A stretch of DNA of 59,778 bases from Spirochaetales bacterium (lineage in GTDB: Bacteria; Spirochaetota; Spirochaetia; JC444; Marispirochaetaceae): contig JAFGQL010000100.1 of NCBI GenBank assembly GCA_016935695.1, positions 1-59,778 of the forward strand, read 5' to 3'. The translations under genes and the position numbers were made by a program. Under the pieces are notes generated by a model that ran no database searches, was not told where the DNA came from, and saw only the letters and a program-made list of their open reading frames with translations. Of this stretch, positions 23,115 to 32,533 are shown one piece after another (the first letter of the stretch is position 1; every line of letters starts with the position of its first letter).

Positions 23115-26084
23115 ATGCGAATTCAAACGAGTTCTTTATCCAGGATGCTGCTTGCCCTGCTCGCGGCGGGGGCGGTCTTTGTTTCGTCCTGTTATTCCCG
23201 GGATACCATAGATGAAGAGAGTGTCGGCAACCTCTCCGGGGAGATCCTCCAGTCTGCCCTGGAAGGACGGGTGTCTGATGTAGAATCCCATCTTACCTTC
23301 GGTATACGAACCGACTCCTACGAAGTGTACCGGAACATCTACCAGGATGTGCCTCTGGGCTCTGGTGAACTCGCGGTGGATATCGCGTCCTTCAACGTCG
23401 GAGAAAACGCACGCGTAACCCTGGACCGGGACTTCCTCGGCAGCGGTATGCCCGCGATAGTGACCGGAGAAGAAGGGCTGGTTTCCTGGCAGATTGATAT
23501 ACCCTCGGAATCGCTTTACCAGCTGTATGTTGAATATTATCCTGTAGACGGAAAAAACTCGGCTATTGAGCGCGAGGTATTAATAAACGGCGAAGTGCCC
23601 TTCAACGGGGCCCGGCATTTCATGATGACCCGGGTATGGGTGGATGAAGGCCTCCCCACCCAGGACAACCGCGGAAACGAGATCAGGGCCTCTCTGGCTG
23701 AGCGGCCCCGGATCAATTCCGTCTACTGTGCCGATTACCTGGGGTATTCTTCAGAGCCTTTCCAGTTTTATTTCAAGGAAGGTGTGAATACCATTTCTTT
23801 CCGCTCGGTGAAAGAGCCGGTTGCCATCACCAAAGTGGTCTTGCGCCAGAAACCCGAGATTCCCGCCTATGCCCGGATAGCTGCATCGTATCCCGCCCTT
23901 GACGGGAAGGGGAAGCCGGTAAAATTCCAGGCTGAGCGCACCTTTGAAAAATCCGACCAGATGCTCTATCCCATGTCCGACCGTTCCTCGGCGGCAAGCG
24001 AGCCCTTTCATTTTTCTAAAATCAGGCTGAACACCATCGGCGGTCTTTCCTGGCGGCTTCCCGGCCAGTGGGTCAACTGGGAATTCGAAATTGAAGAGGA
24101 AGGGTTGTACCAGCTCGCCGCCCGGGCCCGGCAGAACCTGATGCACGGGTTCAAGGCGAACCGGCGTATCCTTATTGACGGCAAGGTCCCTTTCCAGGAA
24201 GCGGACGAGTTCACTATTGAATATTCAACCTCCTGGAACATGGAGGTGTTCGGCGGCAAGCAGGAGCCCTATCTGTTTCATCTGAAACCAGGGCGTCACG
24301 TTCTGCAGATGGAGACCGGGCTCGGTGAGCTGGGGCCCATCCTCCAGGAAACCCAGAACAGTGTGTATACCCTCAATTACGCCTACCGCAAGCTTCTGAT
24401 GCTTACAGGTGCCAATCCCGATATTTACCGGGACTACAATATAGACGACGAACTTCCGGATGTGATGGAGATTTTCGCCGAACAGAGCGTCATCCTCTAT
24501 GATCTGGTAGACCAGGTGGAAGCATACACCGGCGACCGGGCACACGCGGCGAGTCTTGAACGGGTGGCTTACATGCTTGAACGTATGTACATCAATCCCT
24601 TTCTTATTCCCAGGATGATCAGCGAACTCAAGACAAACGTCGCGGGTATAGGAACCTGGATACGCACCAGCCAGGAGCAGCCCCTTGAAATCGACTACAT
24701 AACCTTTGTCCCTCAAGGGGATAGGCCCCCCAATGCAGGCGCCGGGCCATTCCGGGAAGTCTGGTATTCTGTGTCTTCTTTCGTCGCGTCCTTTTTCGAG
24801 GACTACGACAGTGTCGGTAATAAGTACGAGGGCGATGAAGACGATATTGTCACCGTCTGGATGCTTACCGGCCGTGACCAGGCCCAGATTCTGAAACGCA
24901 TGGTAGATGATACTTTTACGCCTGATACGGGCCTTCCGGTAAACGTACGGCTTGTCATGCCGGAGGTGCTCCTTCCGGCAACGGTGGCAGGTATCGGTCC
25001 CGATGTCGCCATGCAGATCTGGACGAACATGCCGGTGGATTACGCCATCCGTAACGCGGTGGAAGATTTTACCCAGTTTCCTGATTTTGAAGAGGTCGCC
25101 AGCCGGTTTTATCCCAGCGCCCTTGTCCCCTATACCTATCAGGACGGCGTATACGGGCTGCCCGAGACCCAGGAATTCCAGATCATGTTTTACAGGAAGG
25201 ATATCCTGGATGAACTCGGTATTCCTTTACCGAACACCTGGGACGATCTGTACAATATCATGGCGGACCTCCAGAAAAACCATCTAGAGTTCGTCCTTCC
25301 GGTCAGGGAGCAGCTGAACAATATAAACCTGTATAACGGTTCAAACGCGTACAACATGCTGCTGTTCCAGAACGGCGGGGATGTATATAAGGAAGACGGC
25401 ATAGCAACCGATATCGATTCGGAAGTAGGTATCCGGGCCTTTGAGGACTGGACAAACATGTATGTAAATTACCGTCTGCCCGAACAATACAACTTCATAA
25501 GCCGGTTCAGGACCGGGGAAGTGCCTATCGGTATAAATACCTACCTCCAGTACAATGCCCTTGCGGTATTCGCTCCGGAGATCAGGGGACTGTGGGGCTT
25601 CGCCCCGGTTCCGGGAACCCTGCGTCCCGACGGCACTATCGACCGGTCGGTGCCGGGCTCCGGCCAGGCCAGCATCATCCTGAAGGATTCAAAAAACAAG
25701 GAAGGCGCCTGGAATTTCGTCAAATGGTGGTTAAGCGCAGATTCCCAGGAGCGCTATGGAAAGGAACTGGAAAGCGTCATGGGTCCTGCGGCCCGTCATC
25801 CTACCGCAAACCGGGAAGCCATGGAACGTCTGGCCTGGCCGGCAGCGGAGTTCCGGGTTCTCCAGGAACAGTGGCAATGGGTACGGGGAGTGCCGGAGGT
25901 GCCGGGAAGCTATTTTATGCCCCGCCACGTGGATAATGCCTGGCGGCAGGTCCTGTACAACGGAGAGAACCCCAGGGAGACCCTTCTTGAATACGTACGA
26001 AAAATTAACGATGAAATTACATCGAAACGCAAAGAATTCGGCCTTGTCACCATTGATGATCTGGCCAAAGGAAAGGAGCAGTAA
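23115..26084 (+). CDS. Large lipoprotein: carbohydrate-binding-like modules fused to a solute-binding protein
   Basis: This is a 989-residue lipoprotein (VFVSSC, Cys26). The C-terminal part, from about residue 580, is a family 1 solute-binding protein (VTVWMLTGRDQ, later YGLPETQEFQIMFYRKDIL and VPGSGQASIILKDSKNK). Residues about 90-460 contain two similar beta-sandwich modules with parallel phrases, VLINGEVPFNGA and ILIDGKVPFQEA, each after a YQLYVEYYP or YQLAARARQ strand, so the region looks like an internal duplication of a carbohydrate-binding module. A helical linker follows. Usual binding proteins have 400-550 residues. I start at 23115 because the signal peptide begins there; an in-frame ATG at 23079 is upstream. 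It is immediately before a permease pair. Confidence 0.85.
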   Translation: MRIQTSSLSRMLLALLAAGAVFVSSCYSRDTIDEESVGNLSGEILQSALEGRVSDVESHLTFGIRTDSYEVYRNIYQDVPLGSGELAVDIASFNVGENARVTLDRDFLGSGMPAIVTGEEGLVSWQIDIPSESLYQLYVEYYPVDGKNSAIEREVLINGEVPFNGARHFMMTRVWVDEGLPTQDNRGNEIRASLAERPRINSVYCADYLGYSSEPFQFYFKEGVNTISFRSVKEPVAITKVVLRQKPEIPAYARIAASYPALDGKGKPVKFQAERTFEKSDQMLYPMSDRSSAASEPFHFSKIRLNTIGGLSWRLPGQWVNWEFEIEEEGLYQLAARARQNLMHGFKANRRILIDGKVPFQEADEFTIEYSTSWNMEVFGGKQEPYLFHLKPGRHVLQMETGLGELGPILQETQNSVYTLNYAYRKLLMLTGANPDIYRDYNIDDELPDVMEIFAEQSVILYDLVDQVEAYTGDRAHAASLERVAYMLERMYINPFLIPRMISELKTNVAGIGTWIRTSQEQPLEIDYITFVPQGDRPPNAGAGPFREVWYSVSSFVASFFEDYDSVGNKYEGDEDDIVTVWMLTGRDQAQILKRMVDDTFTPDTGLPVNVRLVMPEVLLPATVAGIGPDVAMQIWTNMPVDYAIRNAVEDFTQFPDFEEVASRFYPSALVPYTYQDGVYGLPETQEFQIMFYRKDILDELGIPLPNTWDDLYNIMADLQKNHLEFVLPVREQLNNINLYNGSNAYNMLLFQNGGDVYKEDGIATDIDSEVGIRAFEDWTNMYVNYRLPEQYNFISRFRTGEVPIGINTYLQYNALAVFAPEIRGLWGFAPVPGTLRPDGTIDRSVPGSGQASIILKDSKNKEGAWNFVKWWLSADSQERYGKELESVMGPAARHPTANREAMERLAWPAAEFRVLQEQWQWVRGVPEVPGSYFMPRHVDNAWRQVLYNGENPRETLLEYVRKINDEITSKRKEFGLVTIDDLAKGKEQ

Positions 26085-26087
26085 ACG

Positions 26088-27038
26088 ATGAGTGACGCCT
26101 TAACCGTCGGGCTGCAGAAACGGGTACAGGATACCGCCGGCTATTTGCGGCGCCTGGGAACGAGGATATACAATTCCCGGGAATCCTATTATCTGCTCGC
26201 GCCCTACGCGATCCTGTTTACGACATTCACGATCATTCCGGTCCTCATGTCCATGGGCCTGAGTTTCACCTATTACAATATTCTGGAACCTCCAAAATGG
26301 GTGGGGTGGCTGAATTACGTGAACCTTTTGCTGAACGACGAGATTTTTATTATCGCCGTGCAGAACACCCTTCTGTTTGCCCTTTTTTCGGGGCTTGTAG
26401 GGTATTTAATGGCCTTGTTGTTCGCCTGGATGATCAATGAGCTTCCGGCAAAGATCCGCTCCGTATTTGTGCTCATTTTTTACGCGCCCACGGTCACCTT
26501 TGCCACGTTTACCATTTTTCAGATTATTTTCTCCGGTGACGCCCAGGGCATTTTCAACGCCAAGCTGATCGAGTTCGGCATTATACAGCAGCCCATCAAC
26601 TGGCTGTATGATCCCAATTACATGAAGTACGTGGTTATCGCGGTGCTTCTGTGGATGAGTCTGGGCATCAACTTCCTGGCCTTTATTGCGGGGCTTCAGG
26701 GGGTAGACCGCAGCCTGTACGAGGCGGGGTACATAGACGGCATAAAAAACCGGTGGCAGGAGTTGTGGTATATCACTCTTCCTTCCATGAAACCCCAGCT
26801 TATGTTCGGGGCGGTCATGTCGATCACCACGTCGTTTACTATGATGTTCCAGATTGTCATGCTGGTCGGCGATCCCTCTACCGATTATGCCGCCCACACG
26901 ATTGTCGCCCATCTGCAGGACTACGGGTACCGGCGTTTTGACATGGGCTACGCGTCTGCAATCGCAACCCTGCTGTTCTTAATGATGGTGTTCCTAAACA
27001 AGGGAGTGCAGCGGCTTCTGAAAAAGGTAGGTACCTAG
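26088..27038 (+). CDS. ABC sugar permease, MalF type (pair A)
   Basis: The 316-residue integral membrane protein has six hydrophobic helices and the permease EAA loop EAGYIDGIKNRWQELWYITLPSMKPQ, which docks to the ATPase. The N-terminus YYLLAPYAILFTTFTIIPVLMSMGLSF is typical of MalF-like sugar permeases. The stop of the binding protein lies three bases upstream. It pairs with the protein at 27042-27887. No ATPase gene is in the window, so a shared MsmK-type ATPase is inferred. Confidence 0.92.
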   Translation: MSDALTVGLQKRVQDTAGYLRRLGTRIYNSRESYYLLAPYAILFTTFTIIPVLMSMGLSFTYYNILEPPKWVGWLNYVNLLLNDEIFIIAVQNTLLFALFSGLVGYLMALLFAWMINELPAKIRSVFVLIFYAPTVTFATFTIFQIIFSGDAQGIFNAKLIEFGIIQQPINWLYDPNYMKYVVIAVLLWMSLGINFLAFIAGLQGVDRSLYEAGYIDGIKNRWQELWYITLPSMKPQLMFGAVMSITTSFTMMFQIVMLVGDPSTDYAAHTIVAHLQDYGYRRFDMGYASAIATLLFLMMVFLNKGVQRLLKKVGT

Positions 27039-27041
27039 ATT

Positions 27042-27887
27042 ATGGCACAGAAACACGCACGAGGCGTTTTCGGGAATTTATCGAATCTTGTTTTCCTCCT
27101 GCTCATGGCAGGGATTTTCATGTTTCCCCTCGTATTCATTATTGCCCGGGCATTTATGCCCCTCGACGAACTTTTACGGTTCCCGCCCCTGTTTTTTCCA
27201 AGGAACCCGACGTTTCAGAATTTTGTGGACTTAGCAAATCTGATGGCCGGTTCCTGGGTGCCCTTCGGCCGGTATATTTTCAATACTGTTTTTATCACAG
27301 TTGTGGGAAGTTTCGGCCATATCATGGTGGCATCCCTGGCGGCCTATGTTCTGGCCAAGCACAAATTTCCCGGCGCGACTGCCATGTTCACCATTGTTAT
27401 TTTTTCCTTGATGTTCGCGCCGCAGGTAACGATGATTCCAAACTACCTCATTCTTACACGGTTGCGTTTCATAGACACCTACTGGGCCCTCATTATTCCT
27501 GCTTTCGCCCTGCCTATCGGGCTCTTCCTCATGAAGCAGTTCATGGAACAGCTCCATGATTCCCTTCTGGAATCGGCAAAAATAGACGGTGCCAATGAGC
27601 TCACGATTTTCATGGTGATAGCAATGCCCATGGTAAAACCGGCATGGCTGACATTGATGATTATTTCTGTACAGCAGATGTGGAACATGGACGGCCGTAG
27701 TTACATCTTTACCGAGCAGTATAAAATGCTTCCCATAGCTTTTCAGCAGATTGTCCAGGGAGGAATCGCCAGAACGGGTCCCGCCGCGGTTAATGTTCTT
27801 GTAATGCTCATTGTGCCCCTGACGGTGTTTTTGATAAATCAGGCGCGGATGGTAGAAACTATGGCCACCTCTGGACTAAAGGAGTAG
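27042..27887 (+). CDS. ABC sugar permease, MalG type (pair A)
   Basis: The 281-residue permease has six helices, with the EAA loop ESAKIDGANELTIFMVIAMPMVKPAW and the MalG-like GLFLMKQFMEQLHDSLLESA segment. It starts three bases after its partner. The C-terminus QARMVETMATSGLKE fits the MalG pattern. Together with the preceding gene it makes a complete channel, probably for the ligand of the 989-residue binding protein. Confidence 0.92.
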   Translation: MAQKHARGVFGNLSNLVFLLLMAGIFMFPLVFIIARAFMPLDELLRFPPLFFPRNPTFQNFVDLANLMAGSWVPFGRYIFNTVFITVVGSFGHIMVASLAAYVLAKHKFPGATAMFTIVIFSLMFAPQVTMIPNYLILTRLRFIDTYWALIIPAFALPIGLFLMKQFMEQLHDSLLESAKIDGANELTIFMVIAMPMVKPAWLTLMIISVQQMWNMDGRSYIFTEQYKMLPIAFQQIVQGGIARTGPAAVNVLVMLIVPLTVFLINQARMVETMATSGLKE

Positions 27888-27891
27888 CCGG

Positions 27892-29349
27892 ATGAAAAAA
27901 GCACAACTTCTTGGTTTATGCATACTGGCGTGTGCCTTACTGCCTCTTGCGGCTGATGTTCCCTATGACAGCTACACCTATAACCGGTGGATGGAACCGG
28001 TAGAAGCGCCCCATGCGTTTGTTCCCGATACCATGCTCCGGGGAGAGGACCTTGGGGTTTCCGCCTTTTCGGCTCCTCACGGGCTCTTTGTCCATCCGGC
28101 CAGTGATGAAGTATACCTTGCGGATACCGGTAATGACCGGATTATCCGTTTTGACCGGGATTTCAATGTACTGAAGGTGTACGAAGGGTTTAATGAACCT
28201 CATGATGTCTTCGTTACCGGCGATGGGACCCTTTATGTTGCGGATACCGGGAATGCCCGGATAGCCGTTGTAGATGCTGAAGGGGATCTCGTTATTGAAT
28301 ACGGCACACCCGAGTCGGATCTCATCCCGGAGGGGTTTGTATACCGGCCCCTGAAGGTAGCCCTGGACAGGGCCTTCCGTATTTATGTGGTGGCCCAGGG
28401 GGTAAACGAGGGTCTTATCGAACTGAACAAAGACGGGGTGTTCAAGCAGTATTTCGGGGCTACAAAAGTTACCTTGAATCCCGCTGATTACCTGTGGAGG
28501 GTTTTCTCTACCCAGGCCCAGCGGAGGACCATGCGTCGCATCGTACCGACTGTTTACAACAATATCACCATCGATACCGAAGGGTTCATCTTTACCACGA
28601 CAAGCGCCTATACCAGGCAGCAGATAGAAAGCGCCATTTACTGGGGCAATACCCAGGTTACGCCCATACGCCGGCTTAATCCCCAGGGGGATGACATTCT
28701 CAAACGGGACGATTTCTATCCGCCGGTGGGAGACATCCTCTTTGTGTCAAAGGATTCGTCCATCCCGGGCGCCTCGTCGTTGTGCGATATAGCCATAGAT
28801 GACATCGGTATTTATTATGTTCTTGATCAGCGGCGGGGCAGGATATTCGCCTATGATCCCGACGGAAAACTCATCACCATTTTCGGCGGGCTGGGCAACC
28901 GGGAAGGACTTCTGCGGATTCCTGTTGCAATCGGTCTTTTGGGCGACAGGGTGCTCGTTCTGGACAGTCAGACTGACGCTCTATCGGTGTATTCCCCCAC
29001 CACGTATGGAAAAGACGTGATTACCGCAATTACCGACTATTATGAGGGCCGTTATGACCGCTCAAAAGAGAACTGGGAAAAGGCCCTTGCCCAGAATGCG
29101 AACCTTGAGTGGGCGTACTACGGCATCGGAAACGCCTTGTACCGGGAGGACAAGTTTGAAGAGGCCATGAGATATTTCCAGATTATCAGACACCCGGACC
29201 CCTTTTCCAGGGCATTCAAATATCACAGAAAAGAGGTCGCGGAACGTAATTTCGGATGGTTTGTAATGGCCGTTGTGCTCATCTTCATTTTGTACAGGGG
29301 CTTGAAGTTTTACTACAAAAAAAGAATGAAAGGGACTGTAAAATCATGA
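27892..29349 (+). CDS. Membrane-anchored NHL-repeat/TPR protein
   Basis: This is a 485-residue protein with a signal peptide (QLLGLCILACALLPLAADV). NHL-type beta-propeller repeats occupy roughly 55-370: PHGLFVHPASDEVYLADTGNDRI, PHDVFVTGDGTLYVADTGNARI and a later DIAIDDIGIYYVLDQRRGRIFAYD. A TPR-like helix pair follows near 390-440 (ENWEKALAQNANLEWAYYGIGNALYREDKFEEAMRYF). One C-terminal TM (about 455-475) ends in a basic tail. The propeller therefore faces the periplasm. Genes like this occur beside Yip1 and DUF5696 genes in sugar-uptake loci of other bacteria; its role is unknown. It overlaps the next gene by four bases. Confidence 0.82.
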   Translation: MKKAQLLGLCILACALLPLAADVPYDSYTYNRWMEPVEAPHAFVPDTMLRGEDLGVSAFSAPHGLFVHPASDEVYLADTGNDRIIRFDRDFNVLKVYEGFNEPHDVFVTGDGTLYVADTGNARIAVVDAEGDLVIEYGTPESDLIPEGFVYRPLKVALDRAFRIYVVAQGVNEGLIELNKDGVFKQYFGATKVTLNPADYLWRVFSTQAQRRTMRRIVPTVYNNITIDTEGFIFTTTSAYTRQQIESAIYWGNTQVTPIRRLNPQGDDILKRDDFYPPVGDILFVSKDSSIPGASSLCDIAIDDIGIYYVLDQRRGRIFAYDPDGKLITIFGGLGNREGLLRIPVAIGLLGDRVLVLDSQTDALSVYSPTTYGKDVITAITDYYEGRYDRSKENWEKALAQNANLEWAYYGIGNALYREDKFEEAMRYFQIIRHPDPFSRAFKYHRKEVAERNFGWFVMAVVLIFILYRGLKFYYKKRMKGTVKS

Positions 29350-29984
29350 CGATTCAGGAATATTCACAATCGTTTTTCTTTGGGTTCAAGATTCTGTTCA
29401 GGCCCATCAAGAATTTCTACGAGCTGAAATTCGAAAAAGAAGGAAGGCTCTCTGTAGGTTTGACCCTTTTGGCCGCCGTTATTGTTACGTTTATTATGAA
29501 ACGGCAGCTGACCCGGTTTATTTTTCAGGACCCGATGCTCGATCCCAAGGACCTGAACATCATCGTGGAAGCCCTGGGTATTCTGGTTCCTTTTTTCCTG
29601 TGGTGCGTAGCCAACTGGTGTCTGACGTCCCTCATGGAAGGAGACGGCAGCTTCCGGGACATTGTGATGGCCTCAGGGTACTCGCTTCTTCCAGTCATAC
29701 TGATCAACATACCACTGATTTTACTTTCATGGTTTTTTACCCTTGAGGAACAGGGTTTTTACCTGATACTCAATTCGTTGGCGAATATCTGGATGATGCT
29801 TCTGTTTTTCATTTCCACTATGGTAATACACCAGTACTCTCTTAAAAAAACCGTTGCGGTGGTCTTGCTAACCATTGTAGGCATGGGCGTTATTTCCTTC
29901 ATTGTCCTGCTTTTTTCAAGCCTCATCCAGCAGATGTACGCCTTTGTGTATTCAATTTACAAGGAGTTGATTTTCAGATTATGA
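29346..29984 (+). CDS. Yip1-family membrane protein
   Basis: The 212-residue protein has five predicted hydrophobic helices. It begins SFFFGFKILFRPIKNFYELKFEK, the entry pattern of the bacterial Yip1 domain, then LGILVPFFLWCVANWCLTSLMEGDGSFRDIVMASGYSLLPVI, the conserved Yip1 core. The ATG at 29346 overlaps the upstream stop (ATGA), and its own stop overlaps the next start the same way, so the genes are tightly coupled. Function is unknown; an accessory or assembly role for the transport system is a guess. Confidence 0.8.
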   Translation: MTIQEYSQSFFFGFKILFRPIKNFYELKFEKEGRLSVGLTLLAAVIVTFIMKRQLTRFIFQDPMLDPKDLNIIVEALGILVPFFLWCVANWCLTSLMEGDGSFRDIVMASGYSLLPVILINIPLILLSWFFTLEEQGFYLILNSLANIWMMLLFFISTMVIHQYSLKKTVAVVLLTIVGMGVISFIVLLFSSLIQQMYAFVYSIYKELIFRL

Positions 29985-32533
29985 AGCATACAGGAACCAT
30001 CACCCAGATGTTGAGGATCATGACGCTGCTGGCTGTTGCAATTGCTTCGGTATCCTGCGCGGGGCCGGAAGGGGATTTTACACGTTTCAGCAAACTCGTA
30101 CGTGAATTTCCCAAGACCGGCGAAGGCTGGATGACAGCCGCGGAGAATGACAGGCTCATCCTTGACATACACAAACAGAACGCTGCGGTCCGTGTTACCG
30201 ACAGGATTTCCGGCAAGGAATGGTATTCAAACCCCCAGGAAGATGATCCTGCTGCTGCAGGCATTAATAAGGACATCCTTAAAAGCCAGTTCAGGATTAC
30301 CTATTTCAACGACTCGTCCGTAAAAAAGACAATGAACAGTTATGGGTTTGCCGTTGAAAAAGGACAGTTTTCCATAGAAAAGACGAAGACCGGCGCGGCG
30401 GTTACCTATACCCTCGGCAACATAGACCATATTCAGCTGATTCCCAAGATCATCAGCAAGGAACGTTACGAATACTTTTACGAGAAAATGGGAGACCGGA
30501 AATACACCGCCCAGATGGACCGGCAGTATCAGATGATTTCCCTGGAAAAAGCCTTAAGTGAAGAAACACGGCAGGAATACCTTGCAAAGTATCCCCAGCT
30601 GGAGAGATACGATATTTACAAATTCCCCGACAATCTTACGAACAAGGCTCTTCTTGCCCGTATAGAGGAAGGCTTTATCGCAGCAGGGTATACCCTTGAA
30701 GATCTCATGAAAGACAACGCCGACAATATGGTTGCCGGCGAGAAGCCCAACATCGAGCTGTTTACCATTACTCTTCAGTACGATATCGACGGCGGAGTTT
30801 TTCATGTTCGTATCCCCACAGACGGTGTTTTGTACCACCCTTCGTTTCCCATTACCAGCATCCGGCTGTTCGAGTTTTTCGGGGCTGCCAAGGCCGACAT
30901 GCATGATGGCTATATGTTCATACCCGACGGGTCCGGCGCTCTCATTGATCTTGATAACGGGAAAAAGTGGGCGGACAATTATTATGCCTTCATTTACGAT
31001 GAAGACCCGGCGGTGCCCAGGAAAGAAACGGGGATGAAACAGCTTGGAGTCACCATGCCGGTGTTCGGTATGAAACAGGATGACAATGCGTTTCTTGCGG
31101 TAATAGAAGAAGGGGATGCCCACGCGAACCTGTACGCAGATATTTCCGGAAAGGTTAACTCCTACAATAATGTGTGCAGCGAGTATACTTTTCTGGGATT
31201 TTCCCCGGTAACCCTTGAAAGCCTTCAGGGCAATAAATACGTAAACACCTATCAGCAGGCCCCTTTCGATGGAGAGATCCGCGTGGGCTATTATTTCCTG
31301 AACGGTCAGGATGCTGACTATGCCGGTATGGCGAAAACCTACTCCCGGGTTCTGTTCGGCACTACGAAACAAACTCAGCCCCGGGCCCAGCTAGCACTGG
31401 ACATTGTCATGGCGATAGACTTGAAAAAACAGTTCCTCGGCGTACCGTACAACGGTATAGAGCCCGTGACGACGTATGCCCAAACCAGGAATATTCTTGA
31501 GGACGTACATGCTTCCGGAGTTGAGCGCAGCGCGGTTACCCTGTTAGGCTGGCAGAAGGGGGGTATCAACCACGATCCTAGTTTCAAGCGGAACAGCAAA
31601 GTGGGTCCGGCTGATGACATGATGGAGCTCATACGTTTCAGCGAAGAAAAGGGCACTTACCTGTTTTTTGACGGTTCGGTAACCCGGGTGCTCCGTGACA
31701 AGGCTTTTGACGGGTATTCACGGAACTTTCATACGGTAAAGCTTCTCGACAGAAAGGATGCGGTGGTTTATCCCTGGTCCATAGCTACCCGGACGCCGGA
31801 TAAACTGCAGCCTCCGAATTTTCTGGTGAGTCCGGTCAGAGGCAGTCATGTATACGACAAGGCAGCAAAGCAGGTGGCCCGTTACGGTCTGCCCGGTTTT
31901 GCTTTCAGATTTGCAGGAAACGCACTCCATGGCGACTATTTTGAACGGAATGAAGTCGCGCGCCAAAATGCGATTCCCTATATGAACGACCTCTTTTCCG
32001 GGATGAACGACAAGGGGGCAAGGGTGCTCCTCCGGGGCGGCAACGCATATGCTCTGGATGACGCTTTCATGATTACCGACACGGAGCTGGACTCCAGCGG
32101 GTACTTCATAGCCGACAGGAGCGTTCCTTTTGTGGCCATGGTCCTTTCGGGTAAGCGCCAGTTTGCCGGTAAGGCGGTAAATCTGAACGATTCCAGCCGG
32201 CGTACCTTCCTTAAGCATGTGGAATCCGGGGCCATCCCTCATTTCACTGTTATGGCCGCCGACAATTCCATCATTGTAAACACCTTCCATGATAATCTTT
32301 TCTCGGTTCATTACCCAACCTGGGCCGGGACCATTAAGGAATGGTCCGAAGAGCTGTCATCGGTCCGCTCCGCCGCAGGCGGCAGCCCATTGGTCGGTCA
32401 TGCCTACCTTTCGGATGATGTGGTGGTAAGTGAGTACGCCAACGGCGTTCAGATCATTATCAATTACGGAAGCACCGTATTCACCTACGGAGACCTTCAA
32501 ATTTCAGGGGAGGATTACGCAATTGTTCGCTAA
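29981..32533 (+). CDS. DUF5696-family lipoprotein
   Basis: This is an 850-residue lipoprotein (AIASVSC). It opens with a beta-rich domain (residues 40-330) including LILDIHKQNAAVRVTDRISGKEWYSNP and HDGYMFIPDGSGALIDLDNGKK. A region about 460-720 then alternates strands and helices like a TIM barrel: SAVTLLGWQKGGINHD, DMMELIRFSEEKGTYLFFDGS, LPGFAFRFAGNALHGDYF. A C-terminal beta domain follows. This is the DUF5696 pattern as I recall it from Firmicutes sugar-transport clusters. A glycoside-hydrolase-like activity is possible, but I cannot assign catalytic residues. The ATG overlaps the Yip1 stop. Confidence 0.72.
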   Translation: MKHTGTITQMLRIMTLLAVAIASVSCAGPEGDFTRFSKLVREFPKTGEGWMTAAENDRLILDIHKQNAAVRVTDRISGKEWYSNPQEDDPAAAGINKDILKSQFRITYFNDSSVKKTMNSYGFAVEKGQFSIEKTKTGAAVTYTLGNIDHIQLIPKIISKERYEYFYEKMGDRKYTAQMDRQYQMISLEKALSEETRQEYLAKYPQLERYDIYKFPDNLTNKALLARIEEGFIAAGYTLEDLMKDNADNMVAGEKPNIELFTITLQYDIDGGVFHVRIPTDGVLYHPSFPITSIRLFEFFGAAKADMHDGYMFIPDGSGALIDLDNGKKWADNYYAFIYDEDPAVPRKETGMKQLGVTMPVFGMKQDDNAFLAVIEEGDAHANLYADISGKVNSYNNVCSEYTFLGFSPVTLESLQGNKYVNTYQQAPFDGEIRVGYYFLNGQDADYAGMAKTYSRVLFGTTKQTQPRAQLALDIVMAIDLKKQFLGVPYNGIEPVTTYAQTRNILEDVHASGVERSAVTLLGWQKGGINHDPSFKRNSKVGPADDMMELIRFSEEKGTYLFFDGSVTRVLRDKAFDGYSRNFHTVKLLDRKDAVVYPWSIATRTPDKLQPPNFLVSPVRGSHVYDKAAKQVARYGLPGFAFRFAGNALHGDYFERNEVARQNAIPYMNDLFSGMNDKGARVLLRGGNAYALDDAFMITDTELDSSGYFIADRSVPFVAMVLSGKRQFAGKAVNLNDSSRRTFLKHVESGAIPHFTVMAADNSIIVNTFHDNLFSVHYPTWAGTIKEWSEELSSVRSAAGGSPLVGHAYLSDDVVVSEYANGVQIIINYGSTVFTYGDLQISGEDYAIVR

